64,000 nt of DNA, taken from Salibaculum griseiflavum (lineage in GTDB: Bacteria; Pseudomonadota; Alphaproteobacteria; Rhodobacterales; Rhodobacteraceae). Shown one piece after another: positions 1 to 8,755 of the stretch. Position 1 is the first letter of the stretch. Every line of letters starts with the position of its first letter. Where the stretch lies: assembly GCF_003129565.1 (NCBI RefSeq), contig NZ_QETF01000006.1, positions 124,001 through 188,000 of the forward strand, read 5' to 3'. The position numbers were made by a program, and so were the translations under genes. The notes under the pieces are model-generated. The model was not told where the DNA came from. It saw nothing but the letters and a program-made list of their open reading frames with translations, and did no database searches.

Positions 1-800
1 TTCAGGGTCAGGCGCAGGCGGACGGTGCCACTTGCCCGGGTGCCGCGTGGATAGCGCTTGCGCCGTTCGATAGCGCGCTGCACGCCGCTGCCCCATTGCG
101 CCATCAGCCGTTGCGTCGTGGCCCGGTCGGCGCCCTGGCTGGGTTGGGCGGCGGCGGGGCCGGACAACTCGGCCTGGCCGCTGGGGCCGGTGGCGGTTTG
201 CACGGGTTGGGCTGGGGCCGCTGCGGGTTCCTGACGCTGTGCCGGACGTGCCGGGGGCTGGATGGAGCGGGCCGGGGCCAGCGGGCTGTCTGTCGCGGCT
301 GCCACGCGGTCGAGTTCTGGTGGCTGCGGTTGATCCGGGCGCGGCAAGGCTGTGGGCGCGGCCGGCCGGGCCGGTCGGATCGTCTGCGGCGCGGTTCGGG
401 GTGTGGCGGCGTCGACGCGCGGCACCGACAGCGTCGCAGTTGCCATGTCCGGTGGCTCCACGGGTGGCACGGATCGCGTTGCCTGCGGCAGGGAGGGCGT
501 GATTGGCGCTGGTTCGATCAGCTCGGGACGCGGCGCTGCCTTCGGCGCATTCTCGGCAGGGGGCGGCTGCGGCACGTCCGGGGCCGGGGGTGCGTCCAAC
601 ATCGGTATCGATGTCGCGGTTTCGGGTGGGGTCTCCCAGTGCTCCACGAGGTCGGCGACCGGCGCGCTTGCGGCCAGCGTGACGCTGTTTTCGCCGCCCG
701 CGCCGCCACCTGCGGGACCGGACAAGTCCAGCTCGGGCCAGAGCGCCAGGTGCGCCGCCGTGGCGACGCCCAGGAACAGGAGGAAATCCAGCCGCATCAT
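1..800 (-). CDS. tonB: TonB energy-transducing protein (3' end outside window)
   Basis: This is the last visible gene of the B12 operon and is cut by the left edge. The reading frame is open from an ATGATG start at 800, which overlaps the exbD stop by 4 bases. The N terminus is one hydrophobic anchor (MRLDFLLFLGVATAAHLALW after the first Met). A long proline/alanine-rich spacer follows, and the start of a TonB C-terminal domain is seen near the edge (AIERRKRYPRGTRASG, then TVRLRLTL). TonB carries proton-motive force from ExbB/ExbD to outer-membrane receptors. Its place behind btuB suggests a motor dedicated to cobalamin uptake, which is an inference. The final C-terminal strands are not visible. 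Confidence 0.9.
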   Translation of the reverse strand, partial: MMRLDFLLFLGVATAAHLALWPELDLSGPAGGGAGGENSVTLAASAPVADLVEHWETPPETATSIPMLDAPPAPDVPQPPPAENAPKAAPRPELIEPAPITPSLPQATRSVPPVEPPDMATATLSVPRVDAATPRTAPQTIRPARPAAPTALPRPDQPQPPELDRVAAATDSPLAPARSIQPPARPAQRQEPAAAPAQPVQTATGPSGQAELSGPAAAQPSQGADRATTQRLMAQWGSGVQRAIERRKRYPRGTRASGTVRLRLTL

Positions 801-1168
801 CCGCGCACCACCAATTCGATCCTCCGCTGAGCATCGAGGCGGGACAGGATCGCCGCCAGCTGCGCGGCGGGCAGGGTGGCATCCGCGGTGACGGTCAAAA
901 CGGTGTCGGTCGGCAAGGCCGCCAGCGCGGGCCAGACGGTATCGCCCCGCAACTCGCCGAAGGCCAGCAGGCCGTCCGGGCCGATCCAGAGCACTGCCTC
1001 GCCCTCGGCCAGGGTCTCTTGGGTGGCGCTGGGCGGCGTGACCTCTATCGGTGGTGTTGGCGCGATACGCGATGTCATCATGAAGAAGATCAGCAGCAGG
1101 AAGACCACGTTGATCATGGGAACGATGGCTTCGGAGCGGGGGCGGCGTGCTGGTGCGGGAATGCGCAT
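797..1168 (-). CDS. exbD: ExbD-type biopolymer transport protein (second copy)
   Basis: A 123-residue protein with the ExbD layout: a short cytoplasmic N terminus, one membrane helix (about residues 16-32, IVPMINVVFLLLIFFMM) and a periplasmic domain. The helix normally carries the proton-path Asp in the sequence PMIDVVF; here it reads PMINVVF, so that Asp is Asn. The neighbouring ExbD copy keeps the Asp. It would sit with ExbB and TonB in the inner-membrane motor. The gene is separated by 3 bases from the upstream exbD and overlaps the tonB start. The Asp-to-Asn change suggests a structural or regulatory role rather than proton conduction, which is inference. Confidence 0.9.
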   Translation of the reverse strand: MRIPAPARRPRSEAIVPMINVVFLLLIFFMMTSRIAPTPPIEVTPPSATQETLAEGEAVLWIGPDGLLAFGELRGDTVWPALAALPTDTVLTVTADATLPAAQLAAILSRLDAQRRIELVVRG

Positions 1169-1171
1169 GGG

Positions 1172-1555
1172 TCAGTCCTCGACCAGGGCCAGCTGGGTGA
1201 ACCCGGCGGCCTCCAGAGCAGTCATGACCTGCACCAGGCGTTGCAGGTCTGCCGTGTCATCGGGGCGCAGAACGACCAGGTCGGAGGGCGCTTCGGTCAG
1301 CTCGAAAAGGGCCGCGGGCAGGGCCTCCAACGTCATGGGGCGGCCGTTCAGGCGCAGGGTTTCGGGTGCGATCGCCACCAGCCGGGGCGGCCCGCTGTAA
1401 TCGGCCGCCGCGCCGCCGCCGGGGCGCAGGGTCAGGGCATGGTCGCGGGTGAATTGCGCCGTCAGCATGAAGAAGATCAGCAGCAGGAACACCACGTCGA
1501 TCATCGGTGTCAGGCTGGGGCGGCGTGGCGCCCGGTCGGCGGCGAAGGAAAACAT
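1172..1555 (-). CDS. exbD: ExbD-type biopolymer transport protein (first copy)
   Basis: A 127-residue ExbD family protein. The single membrane segment (about residues 15-34) contains PMIDVVFLLLIFFML, including the conserved Asp thought to relay protons. The rest is a periplasmic domain. The ATG at 1555 overlaps the exbB TGA by one base (TGATG), so the two are probably translationally coupled. With ExbB it would form the motor energising TonB. It differs clearly from the second ExbD that follows, so the pair is an old duplication rather than a recent repeat. Confidence 0.92.
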   Translation of the reverse strand: MFSFAADRAPRRPSLTPMIDVVFLLLIFFMLTAQFTRDHALTLRPGGGAAADYSGPPRLVAIAPETLRLNGRPMTLEALPAALFELTEAPSDLVVLRPDDTADLQRLVQVMTALEAAGFTQLALVED

Positions 1556-2190
1556 CAAGCGGCCCCTGTCCCCTTGTGGGCATGGATCGCCAGTCGCGTG
1601 GCGTGGTCTTCCATGTCATGGCGCACGGTGTCGGCCACGCTTTCGAACCAGGACAGGGCAATCGTGGCCGGGATCGCGACCGCCATCCCCGCCGCTGTGG
1701 TCAAGAGCGCTTCCCAGATGCCACCGGCGAGAACGCCCGCGTCGGTCTGCGCGCCGCTGTCCTGAAGCGCCTGGAAGGCCTCGATCATGCCCAGCACCGT
1801 GCCCAGCAGCCCGATCAGCGGTGCAATGGTCGCGATCAACTCCAGCGGGCGCAGCCCACCGCGCAGTTCGGCCAGCGCCCGTTGCGCCAGCCGGGTGATT
1901 TCTTCTCGCGCGGCGTCGGGCGCGAAAGCCCCGCTTTGCAGCACATGCCAGCTGTCTGTGACGAAACGCAGGCGCACGGTGCGGGGCCGCTCGGGCAGGG
2001 CCGGGGCCTCGTCTGCGCAGATGCGGCTGACCAGCGCTTCGGCGCGGCCCCCGGCCCATGCCCCGACCAGCGACAGCCGCCAGACCTTCCAGAGGACCAG
2101 CGCCAGTGTCAGGACAGACAGGAGCGCGATCAGCCACAGGGCCGGGCCGCCGCGCGCCAGAAGGCCGGCAAAGCTGGTCAGATCGGTCAT
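1555..2190 (-). CDS. exbB: ExbB/TolQ-type proton channel protein (MotA/TolQ/ExbB family)
   Basis: A 211-residue inner-membrane protein with three hydrophobic segments: near residues 15-35, and a pair in the C-terminal half (around LIATIAPLIGLLGTVLGMI and ALLTTAAGMAVAIPATIAL). This is the MotA/TolQ/ExbB layout, and the motif APLIGLLGTVLGMI is typical. It would form the proton-driven ring around ExbD that energises TonB. It lies 21 bases after btuD and overlaps exbD, inside the riboswitch-controlled B12 operon. It could in principle serve other receptors too, but the context favours BtuB. Confidence 0.93.
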   Translation of the reverse strand: MTDLTSFAGLLARGGPALWLIALLSVLTLALVLWKVWRLSLVGAWAGGRAEALVSRICADEAPALPERPRTVRLRFVTDSWHVLQSGAFAPDAAREEITRLAQRALAELRGGLRPLELIATIAPLIGLLGTVLGMIEAFQALQDSGAQTDAGVLAGGIWEALLTTAAGMAVAIPATIALSWFESVADTVRHDMEDHATRLAIHAHKGTGAA

Positions 2191-2211
2191 CTGCGGTCCC
2201 CTTTCATCGGT

Positions 2212-2976
2212 TCAGTCCATCCCCACGACGTCGAGCGGTTGAAAGATCAGCCCGGCCTCGCTCCGGGCGAAATGCGCGGTAATGTTGAAATGGTCTGTCA
2301 GGTTGTCTGGCGTCAGAACGTCGCCGGGGGCGCCATCGGCGACAAGTCGGCCTTCGCCCAGCAGGATCAGCCGGGTGCAGTGGCGCGCCGCAAGGCCAAG
2401 ATCGTGGATCGACACAATCGCCGAACGCCCGGCCTGGGCCAGCCCAGCGAAAAGGCGCATGGTCTGGATCTGGTGGGCCGGGTCCAGGCCGGCGATGGGT
2501 TCATCCGCGAGGACCAGCGGCGTGTCCTGCGCCAGCGTCCGGGCGATCAGCACGCGGGCCAGCTCGCCCCCGGACAGGTTGGTGGCGGTCCGGTGCCGAA
2601 AAGGCTCCAGCCCCATATCGGCGATGGCGCCGTCGATGGCCGCGCGATCCGCCGCGCCGATGGCCTGACCCGCCGCCAGATGCGGCAGCCGGCCAAGCGA
2701 GATCAGGCGTTCCACGCTGACCGGCCAGGCGACCTCGCGGGCCTGGGGCATCCAGGCGGCCTGTTGCGCGCGCGCCTTTTGAGGCAGCGCGGCAAGGCTG
2801 CTGTCGCCTTCGGCCGGCAAAAGGCCCAACACGGCCCGCATCAGGGTGGTCTTGCCCGCCCCGTTGGCGCCGATCAGGCCGACCAGCTCGCCGGGGCCGA
2901 CGGAAAAACTCACATCGCGCAGGATCGTGCGCTTGCGGCGCTGGATCGTCAGGCCCGAGACACTCAGCAGGGTCAT
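2212..2976 (-). CDS. btuD: Cobalamin ABC transporter ATP-binding protein
   Basis: A 254-residue ABC ATPase with Walker A GANGAGKTT (about residues 37-45), signature LSGGE, Walker B VLADEP and a switch His in IVSIHD. It belongs to the FecE/BtuD/HmuV group that powers import of metal-chelate compounds. Its ATG overlaps the btuC stop (ATGA). The substrate is inferred from the cobalamin riboswitch and btuB at the head of the operon; by sequence alone a siderophore or haem importer could not be excluded. Confidence 0.92.
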   Translation of the reverse strand: MTLLSVSGLTIQRRKRTILRDVSFSVGPGELVGLIGANGAGKTTLMRAVLGLLPAEGDSSLAALPQKARAQQAAWMPQAREVAWPVSVERLISLGRLPHLAAGQAIGAADRAAIDGAIADMGLEPFRHRTATNLSGGELARVLIARTLAQDTPLVLADEPIAGLDPAHQIQTMRLFAGLAQAGRSAIVSIHDLGLAARHCTRLILLGEGRLVADGAPGDVLTPDNLTDHFNITAHFARSEAGLIFQPLDVVGMD

Positions 2977-3956
2977 GCCATCTGCCTCCGGGTCTTGTAG
3001 ATCAGGTGCAGGAAGAGCGGTGCACCGACCAGGGCCGTGACGACGCCGAGCTTCAGGTCCTTGGTCGGCAGCACCACGCGGACGAGAATATCGGCGGCCA
3101 GCAGCATCGCGGCGCCGCCCAGGGCCGAAGCCCAGAGCAGGGCGCCGGGCCGCGCGCCCACGAAGGGGCGCAACAGGTGCGGCACGACAAGGCCGACGAA
3201 GCCGATGGTGCCCGCCACGGCGGTCGAGGCGCCTACAACGGCCGCCGTGCCCACCACCAGCGCCAGCCGCAGACGGGTCAGGTTGATCCCCAGCGCTTGG
3301 GCCGCGTCTTCGCCCAGGGTCAGAGCGTCCAGCCCGCGGGCCAGTGTGGCCAGCAGGGCCAACCCCAGCCCGATCAGGGGCAGGGCCAGCCAGACATGGT
3401 CCATCGACCGGTCAGCCAGCGACCCCATCATCCAGAACACGATTTCCGAGGCGGCGAAGGGATTGGGCGAGAGGTTCAGCACAAGCGAGGTCAGCGCGCC
3501 GGCCAGCGCCGAAACCACGATCCCCGCCAGGATCAGCGTGATCGAGGCGCCGCGCGGCCCGGCCAGCGCCAGGACCAGCAGCACGCCAAGCACCGCCCCG
3601 ACCAGCGCGGCCAGCGGCAGGCCGAAGGCATAGGCCGCGGCCAGGCCCGTCTGAAGCGCGATCACCGCGCCCAGCGCGGCAGAGGATGACACGCCGATCA
3701 GCCCGGGATCGGCCAGCGGGTTGCGCAGGTAGCCCTGCATCGCCGCCCCCGCCATGCCAAGGCTGGCGCCGATGGCCAGCGCCAGGATCGCGCGGGGCAG
3801 GCGGATTTCGCGCATGACCAGCGTCAGCGGCGTTCCGTCATCGACGAATAGCGCCGACAGGCTGTCCCAATAGGGCGCATTGGCCGGCCCGATCACCAGC
3901 GCCCCGGCGAACAGCGCAAGCACGAGGCCCGCCAGGATCAGCATCAGCCGGGTCAT
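2973..3956 (-). CDS. btuC: Cobalamin ABC transporter permease (FecCD/BtuC family)
   Basis: A 327-residue polytopic membrane protein with the FecCD/BtuC pattern of about ten helices. Typical landmarks are RLPRAILALAIGASLGMAG near residues 53-71, GAAMQGYLRNPLADPGLIGVS (split by the family's ligand-path helices) and GTIGFVGLVVPHLLRP. It forms the inner-membrane channel, two copies per transporter, for substrate delivered by BtuF. It overlaps btuF by 4 bases (ATGA) upstream and btuD likewise downstream, so the ABC genes are translationally coupled. Confidence 0.93.
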   Translation of the reverse strand: MTRLMLILAGLVLALFAGALVIGPANAPYWDSLSALFVDDGTPLTLVMREIRLPRAILALAIGASLGMAGAAMQGYLRNPLADPGLIGVSSSAALGAVIALQTGLAAAYAFGLPLAALVGAVLGVLLVLALAGPRGASITLILAGIVVSALAGALTSLVLNLSPNPFAASEIVFWMMGSLADRSMDHVWLALPLIGLGLALLATLARGLDALTLGEDAAQALGINLTRLRLALVVGTAAVVGASTAVAGTIGFVGLVVPHLLRPFVGARPGALLWASALGGAAMLLAADILVRVVLPTKDLKLGVVTALVGAPLFLHLIYKTRRQMA

Positions 3957-4813
3957 TGTGGGGCCTCTGTTGCGGTCTGGCGTGCCGTTGACAGCCGTTC
4001 GATCGCACCCAGCACGAAGGGTGTCCCGCAGGACCAGTCCTGGTCGCTGACGATCCCCTGCATGCGGCCCTCTTTGAGGTCGGTGACAACGGGATGGTCG
4101 AGGATTTCCTCGGCCCGGGACGCGGCAGGGTAGGGCTGGCCGGTGATCACCGCATTGGGGTCGGACATGGCCAGCAATTCCAGGGGCAGGAACCCGCCCC
4201 AGGCCATGCCATATTCGTCCGCCACCAGGTCGAACCCGGCAGCGGCGACGATCTGGCCGGGCAGGGTCGCGCTGCCCGAGGACCAGCCATTCGCGGAATA
4301 GAGCGCGGCGCTGGGACGCGCGCCCTCGTGCGGGGCCATTGCGGCCAGGTCGGCCAGCGCGGCATTGAACTCATCGACCATGCGGGCGGCCTTGTCCTGT
4401 TGGTGCAGCACCGCGCCCATCTGCGTGATCCGGTCGGGAATGTCCGACAGGCTGCTCGACGGGTCAAACACGACTACGGGCACGTCCAGCCGCCGCAACA
4501 TGTCCAGCGTGACCCGGGCCGAGAATGAGCCCGCGATCACCAGGTCCGGATCCATGAGGTAGATTTCCTCGGCCAGCGCCCGGTTGGGCACGTATTTGCG
4601 GGCCTCCTCGACCATGGCCGAGCCACGGTCCTGCTGGGACAGGTAGGAGACGGAATAGAGCTGCCCCTCGTCCGCCAGCATCATCGCCAGCTGGTCGGTG
4701 CACAGGTTCATGGAAACGACACGCTGCGGCGCCTCGTCCTGCGCCAGGACCGGGGCGGCGACCAGCACCGCCCCGGCAAAAAGGGTCACGATATGCGACC
4801 CGCGCCGGTTCAT
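3953..4813 (-). CDS. btuF: Periplasmic cobalamin-binding protein
   Basis: A 286-residue class III periplasmic binding protein. A signal peptide covers about residues 1-24 (MNRRGSHIVTLFAGAVLVAA, cleavage after VLAQ or nearby). The mature start RVVSMNLCTDQL is typical of BtuF-like proteins. Such proteins capture vitamin B12 after BtuB and dock on BtuCD. The ATG overlaps the btuB stop by one base (TGATG). The assignment to cobalamin rather than siderophore rests on the operon and riboswitch. Confidence 0.88.
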   Translation of the reverse strand: MNRRGSHIVTLFAGAVLVAAPVLAQDEAPQRVVSMNLCTDQLAMMLADEGQLYSVSYLSQQDRGSAMVEEARKYVPNRALAEEIYLMDPDLVIAGSFSARVTLDMLRRLDVPVVVFDPSSSLSDIPDRITQMGAVLHQQDKAARMVDEFNAALADLAAMAPHEGARPSAALYSANGWSSGSATLPGQIVAAAGFDLVADEYGMAWGGFLPLELLAMSDPNAVITGQPYPAASRAEEILDHPVVTDLKEGRMQGIVSDQDWSCGTPFVLGAIERLSTARQTATEAPQ

Positions 4814-6717
4814 CAGAACCGGGCCTTCAGGCCGACTGACACCTCGCGCCCGCGATTGGCGTAGCCCCAGGTGTCGCTGTTGGTGTTGTCGAACAGGTTC
4901 GTGATTTGCGCGTCGAGGCTGACCGTGTCGGTCAGGTCATAGCGGGCCGCGATATCCACCGTGGTGATCGCGGGCAGTTCGAGGGTTTCATAGCTGCCCC
5001 AGAACTGCGTATCGAAATTGCCGGACACGTGCCGCAGGTCGGCGCTGACATCGCCGCGCCCGCCAAACGTGTCGAGCGTCGCCCCGAGGCTGAGTTCGTG
5101 TTTCGGGCGGCGGATTTCGACCGATCCATCAGGATTGCGCGCATCGAGGTAGGTATAGGACAGGCGCAGGTCCAGACGGTCGCTTGCGGCCAGTTCCCCG
5201 GCGATCTCGACCCCCTCGCGGGTGCTTTCGCCCTCCTGGTTCGAGAAGGTGTAGATCTGGGTATCGGTGCCGCCGTCATAGGAGACGAACTCGGTCTGGA
5301 TCTCGTCCTGAAGCACCTCGTTGAAATAGGTGATATCGACCAATCCTGCCCCGCCCATCACCGGGATCTCGATCCCGATATCGAAAGACCGGTTGCGTTC
5401 CGGCGTCAGGTCCGGGTTTCCATTATACTGCGAATTCGAAGTGCCCGGCGTGAAGGACGGGAAGTAGTTGTCGTAAAGCTCGAAATAGCTGGGATAGACC
5501 ACGCCGGTTCCGGCCGAGCCATGCAGGCGGATGCCCGAGGCAAAGGTATAGGACAGGGCCGTATTCCAAACGGTGCTGTCGGCGAATTGCGTGTTGTCGT
5601 CGAACCGCATACCGGCCTGAACGTCCAGCCCGTTGGCATAGCTGCCCTTGTATTCGACGGCGTAGGAAACCGTGTCGCGGCCGTAATCAGGGTTGGAGGA
5701 ACTGCGGTCGGATTCCGCGCTGATATAGAGCGTCGCCAGCTGATCGGCGCTGTCGGTATCCAACCCGTCCAGCGCGAAGTCCATCTGGTAATCCAGAACG
5801 GTCGCCTCGGTCAGGGTCGCGAAGAAACCGAGGTCGCGTTCGTTTTCGGTATATTCATAGGCCAGTTCGTGGGTCATCCGGCCGTCCATCATGTCCAGCC
5901 GCGCGGCCAGCCGGGCCAGAAGCTCGGTCCGGCGTGCGGTGGTGTCGGGGTCGTCGACGACATATTCCTCAGCCGAGGTTGCCGAACCGTTCGATCCGTC
6001 CAACGCGTAGTCTTCGGCCGAGTTGCGCAAGCTGAATTCGAGCGTCAGACTGTCGGTCACCTGGTAGTCGGCGTCAAAGGTATAGGTCAGTCGGTTGGTG
6101 TAGTCCTTCTCCCCACCGTCACCGGAATAATCATACCCGTTGTCGACCGAGCGGACCGCGCCGAAGGACAGCCCGCCCTGCTCACCGCGCTCGGCCGCGA
6201 AGATCGACACCTCGTAGCCGTTGCCCACCCTCGCCGCCACTTCGGCGCGGCTGCCGCCGGTGCTGTTGCGGGTGATGATGTTGATGACCCCGGCCGAGGC
6301 GCCCGAGCCGAAAGCCACCGATTGCGGCCCGCGCAGCACCTCGACCCGCTCGATATTGGCGGTCTCCAGCGCCGAGAAGGTGTATTCACCGTCGCCGCCC
6401 GCGGCCTGGACGCCGTCGATCAGGACCAGGACGTGATTGGCTTCGCCGCCGCGCATGCGGACCTGCGTCAGGCTGGACCCGGCGCTGCTGACCGAGACGC
6501 CGGGCAGGGCGCGCAGCACCTCCTGCACCGAGGTCAGGCCACGGGTGGCGATCTCTTCGGCGGTCACAACCGTGACGGCGCGGCCAAGGCGGGTCGTGTC
6601 GGTTGGCGTCAGCGCGCCGGACACGAAGATCTCGTCCAATTCGAACGCGTCCTGCGCGGCCAGCGGGGATGCGAATGCAACAAGGGCGGTGGTGGCCCAA
6701 AGGATTTGTCTGGTCAT
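4813..6717 (-). CDS. btuB: TonB-dependent outer-membrane receptor, BtuB type
   Basis: A 634-residue TonB-dependent receptor. The chosen ATG at 6717 gives a clean signal peptide (MTRQILWATTALVAFASPLA); an upstream in-frame start adds 22 unlikely residues. After it come a TonB box-like stretch (DEIFVSG), a plug domain (VTAEEIATRGLTSVQEVL, then LRGPQSVAFGSGASAGVINI) and a beta-barrel ending in the aromatic YANRGREVSVGLKARF. The length fits BtuB (about 600-650). It would import cobalamin across the outer membrane. It is the first gene after a cobalamin riboswitch, so its expression should fall when B12 is plentiful. Confidence 0.92.
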   Translation of the reverse strand: MTRQILWATTALVAFASPLAAQDAFELDEIFVSGALTPTDTTRLGRAVTVVTAEEIATRGLTSVQEVLRALPGVSVSSAGSSLTQVRMRGGEANHVLVLIDGVQAAGGDGEYTFSALETANIERVEVLRGPQSVAFGSGASAGVINIITRNSTGGSRAEVAARVGNGYEVSIFAAERGEQGGLSFGAVRSVDNGYDYSGDGGEKDYTNRLTYTFDADYQVTDSLTLEFSLRNSAEDYALDGSNGSATSAEEYVVDDPDTTARRTELLARLAARLDMMDGRMTHELAYEYTENERDLGFFATLTEATVLDYQMDFALDGLDTDSADQLATLYISAESDRSSSNPDYGRDTVSYAVEYKGSYANGLDVQAGMRFDDNTQFADSTVWNTALSYTFASGIRLHGSAGTGVVYPSYFELYDNYFPSFTPGTSNSQYNGNPDLTPERNRSFDIGIEIPVMGGAGLVDITYFNEVLQDEIQTEFVSYDGGTDTQIYTFSNQEGESTREGVEIAGELAASDRLDLRLSYTYLDARNPDGSVEIRRPKHELSLGATLDTFGGRGDVSADLRHVSGNFDTQFWGSYETLELPAITTVDIAARYDLTDTVSLDAQITNLFDNTNSDTWGYANRGREVSVGLKARF

Positions 6718-6863
6718 GGTCGTCCCAATCGTTCTCGGGCCGGTTTCGGCCCATTCTTGTCTTGTGATCGGGGGAGAACGCACTCCTCCCGCGCACGGCT
6801 TGAAATGCCACCACGACGGAAGGTCCGTTATCCATGGCGCGCCCCGCGCCCGGATAGGGTGAT

Positions 6864-7054
6864 CACTTCGGCAGGTCTCCTGACTTGCGGGTCATCGCTT
6901 TGCCGGGCCTTCCCTCGGGCGTGTGGCCCGAAGTGGCATATGCCGGCATCGCTCTCCGCTCACAGTTGCGGGGGCAGTCGCGGATTTGGCCATCTTCATG
7001 GCCGCACCGCAGTTCCCTATTACCCGGACGGCACACCGCCCGAGACCGAAGCAA
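6864..7054 (-). promoter_or_regulatory. Cobalamin riboswitch (AdoCbl/B12 element)
   Basis: On the minus strand this stretch holds the full set of cobalamin-element hallmarks in order: GGTAATAGGGAA (7013-7024), CTGCCCCCGCAACTG (6963-6977) and the B12 box GTCAGGAGACCTGCC (6870-6884 region). An outer stem CTTCGG (7046-7051) pairs with CCGAAG (6866-6871). About 145 bases separate it from the btuB start, room for an expression platform. By family knowledge it lowers expression of the downstream uptake genes on binding a cobalamin. Confidence 0.95.
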
Positions 7055-7061
7055 CCCCGGC

Positions 7062-7088
7062 GATATAGCGCGAATCCGAGTCTGTAAA
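7062..7088 (-). promoter_or_regulatory. Candidate promoter of the B12 operon
   Basis: Just upstream of the riboswitch, on the minus strand, TTTACA (7083-7088) and TATATC (7062-7067) resemble sigma-70 -35 and -10 boxes. The spacing of 15 bases is shorter than ideal. The position, between the glycerate kinase stop and the riboswitch 5' end, is right for the operon promoter. This is inference from motif shape only. Confidence 0.35.
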
Positions 7089-7098
7089 GGGTTAAGCG

Positions 7099-8364
7099 CT
7101 AACGGATCAGGATGGCGCGGAAGTCGTTCACGTTGGTCAGGGTGGGGCCGGTCACGACCTGGTCGCCCAGTGCGCCGAAGAACCCATGCGCGTCGTTGCG
7201 GGCCAGGGCACTGTCCGGGTCCAGTTTCATGGCGCGGGCCCGCGCAACTGTGTCGGGGGTGATCGTGGCACCGGCCACCTCGGCGATGCCATCGACCCCG
7301 TCGGTGTCGCAGGCGAGGGCGTGGATGCCCGGCGCGCCGGCCAGTGCCAGCGCCAGCGCGAGGCAGTATTCCGCGTTTGGCCCGCCGCTGCCGTCGCCGC
7401 GCCGGGTCACGGTCAACTCGCCGCCCGAGAGGATCAGCAGGGGCGGGGCCGTCCCGCCGCCCCGGCTGCGCTGCAGGCCCAGGGCCAGCGTGGCGTGCTG
7501 GTCGGCCACATCGCGCGCCTCGCCTTCGATATCGGCGCCCAGAAGCATCACTTCAATCCCCTCGGAGCGGGCCAGAACCGCCGCGGCCTCCAGCGATTGC
7601 GAAGGGGCGGCGTAAACGACATTCTCCACCCGCGACAAGCGCGGATCATCCGGCCGCACCGGTGCGCCACCTTTGGCCAGATGTGCCGCGACCGCCGGTG
7701 GTGGCGTCACGCCCCAGTCCGCCAGAACCTCTGCGGCCCGGACAACATCGCCGGCATCGCCGACCGTGGGGCCGCTCGCGATATGAGCGGGATCGTCGCC
7801 AGGGACATCCGAAACCATCAGCGCCAGCATCCGCGCCGGGTAGGCCGCAGCCGCCAGCCGCCCGCCCTTGACCGCCGAAAGTTGCTTGCGCACGCCGTTG
7901 ATCTCGGAAATCGGGGCACCGCTGGCCAGCAGGTCGCGGGCCACGGCCTGCTTGTCGCTCAGGGTCAGCCCCTTGGCCGGGGCACAAAGCAGGGCCGACC
8001 CGCCCCCGGAGATCAGCGCCAGGACGAAATCATCTGCACCCAGCCCTGCAACAAGCGCCAGCATCCGCCGCGTCGCCGCCACCCCGGCTGCATCGGGTAC
8101 CGGATGAGCGGCCTCGACGACCTCGATGCCCTGGCAGGGGCGGGCGTGGCCATAGCGGGTGATGACCAGCCCCTCGCACGGGCCCCACGCGGCCTCGACC
8201 GCCTCGGCCATGCGGGCGCTGGCCTTGCCCGCGCCGATGACCACGACCCGCCCGCCGGGTTTCGGCGGCAGATGCGCGGCCAGGCTGCGCATCGGGTCGG
8301 CCACTTCGACCGCGCGGTCGAACAACCGTCGCAGAAGGGCGGTGTCGGTCTCTCTGTCATCCAT
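7099..8364 (-). CDS. ttuD: Glycerate 2-kinase / hydroxypyruvate reductase-like protein (MOFRL family)
   Basis: A 421-residue protein of the GckA/TtuD family. The N-terminal DUF4147 domain has VVVIGAGKASARMAEA (about residues 40-55) and VLALISGGGSALL. The C-terminal MOFRL domain has LILSGGELTVT, GPNAEYCLALALAL and DTDGVDG. Members phosphorylate glycerate to 2-phosphoglycerate; older annotation calls them hydroxypyruvate reductases. The start at 8364 (MDDRETD) fits family length; extending further upstream would run through the tRNA-Tyr gene. It is separated from that tRNA by about 200 bases with no other gene. Confidence 0.9.
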   Translation of the reverse strand: MDDRETDTALLRRLFDRAVEVADPMRSLAAHLPPKPGGRVVVIGAGKASARMAEAVEAAWGPCEGLVITRYGHARPCQGIEVVEAAHPVPDAAGVAATRRMLALVAGLGADDFVLALISGGGSALLCAPAKGLTLSDKQAVARDLLASGAPISEINGVRKQLSAVKGGRLAAAAYPARMLALMVSDVPGDDPAHIASGPTVGDAGDVVRAAEVLADWGVTPPPAVAAHLAKGGAPVRPDDPRLSRVENVVYAAPSQSLEAAAVLARSEGIEVMLLGADIEGEARDVADQHATLALGLQRSRGGGTAPPLLILSGGELTVTRRGDGSGGPNAEYCLALALALAGAPGIHALACDTDGVDGIAEVAGATITPDTVARARAMKLDPDSALARNDAHGFFGALGDQVVTGPTLTNVNDFRAILIR

Positions 8365-8564
8365 ATCAGCGATATTGCCCAAAGCGTTTCGCGCATAAAG
8401 CCCCAAACCCGGTTTCCTTGGGGCATGGATACCGCGGGTGAGTCGGCCCATGGCCGACGGGGGCAGCGCCCCCTCGCCGCCGCCATCCGCCAAGGCGCCG
8501 GCCCTGAGTAGTCGCAGAACGGGCAGTCCCGCACCGAGGCGGAAGGGGATCTGATGGGGGGAAA

Positions 8565-8648
8565 TGGTGGGCGACCCTGGAATCGAACCAGGCATGGGTC
8601 TCCCCGGCGGAGTTACAGTCCGCTGCCGCACCTTGCAGCTCGTCGCCC
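8565..8648 (-). tRNA. tRNA-Tyr (anticodon GTA)
   Basis: A type II tRNA on the minus strand. The acceptor stem GGGCGAC (8642-8648) pairs with GTCGCCC (8569-8575). The anticodon arm GCGGA-CTGTAAC-TCCGC contains anticodon GTA. A long variable arm follows, then the T arm CCTGG-TTCGATT-CCAGG. The 3' CCA is encoded (8565-8567). Length is 81 bases before CCA, as expected for tRNA-Tyr. Confidence 0.97.
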
Positions 8649-8755
8649 GACGCTGGGGGTGGATAGCCTTGGGGCTTTGGGCCGTCAACACCATTTTGCC
8701 CCGCGCCCTTGCGGTTTTTCACAGACCGCCCCATGACGGGGAAAAGGAGAGCGCC

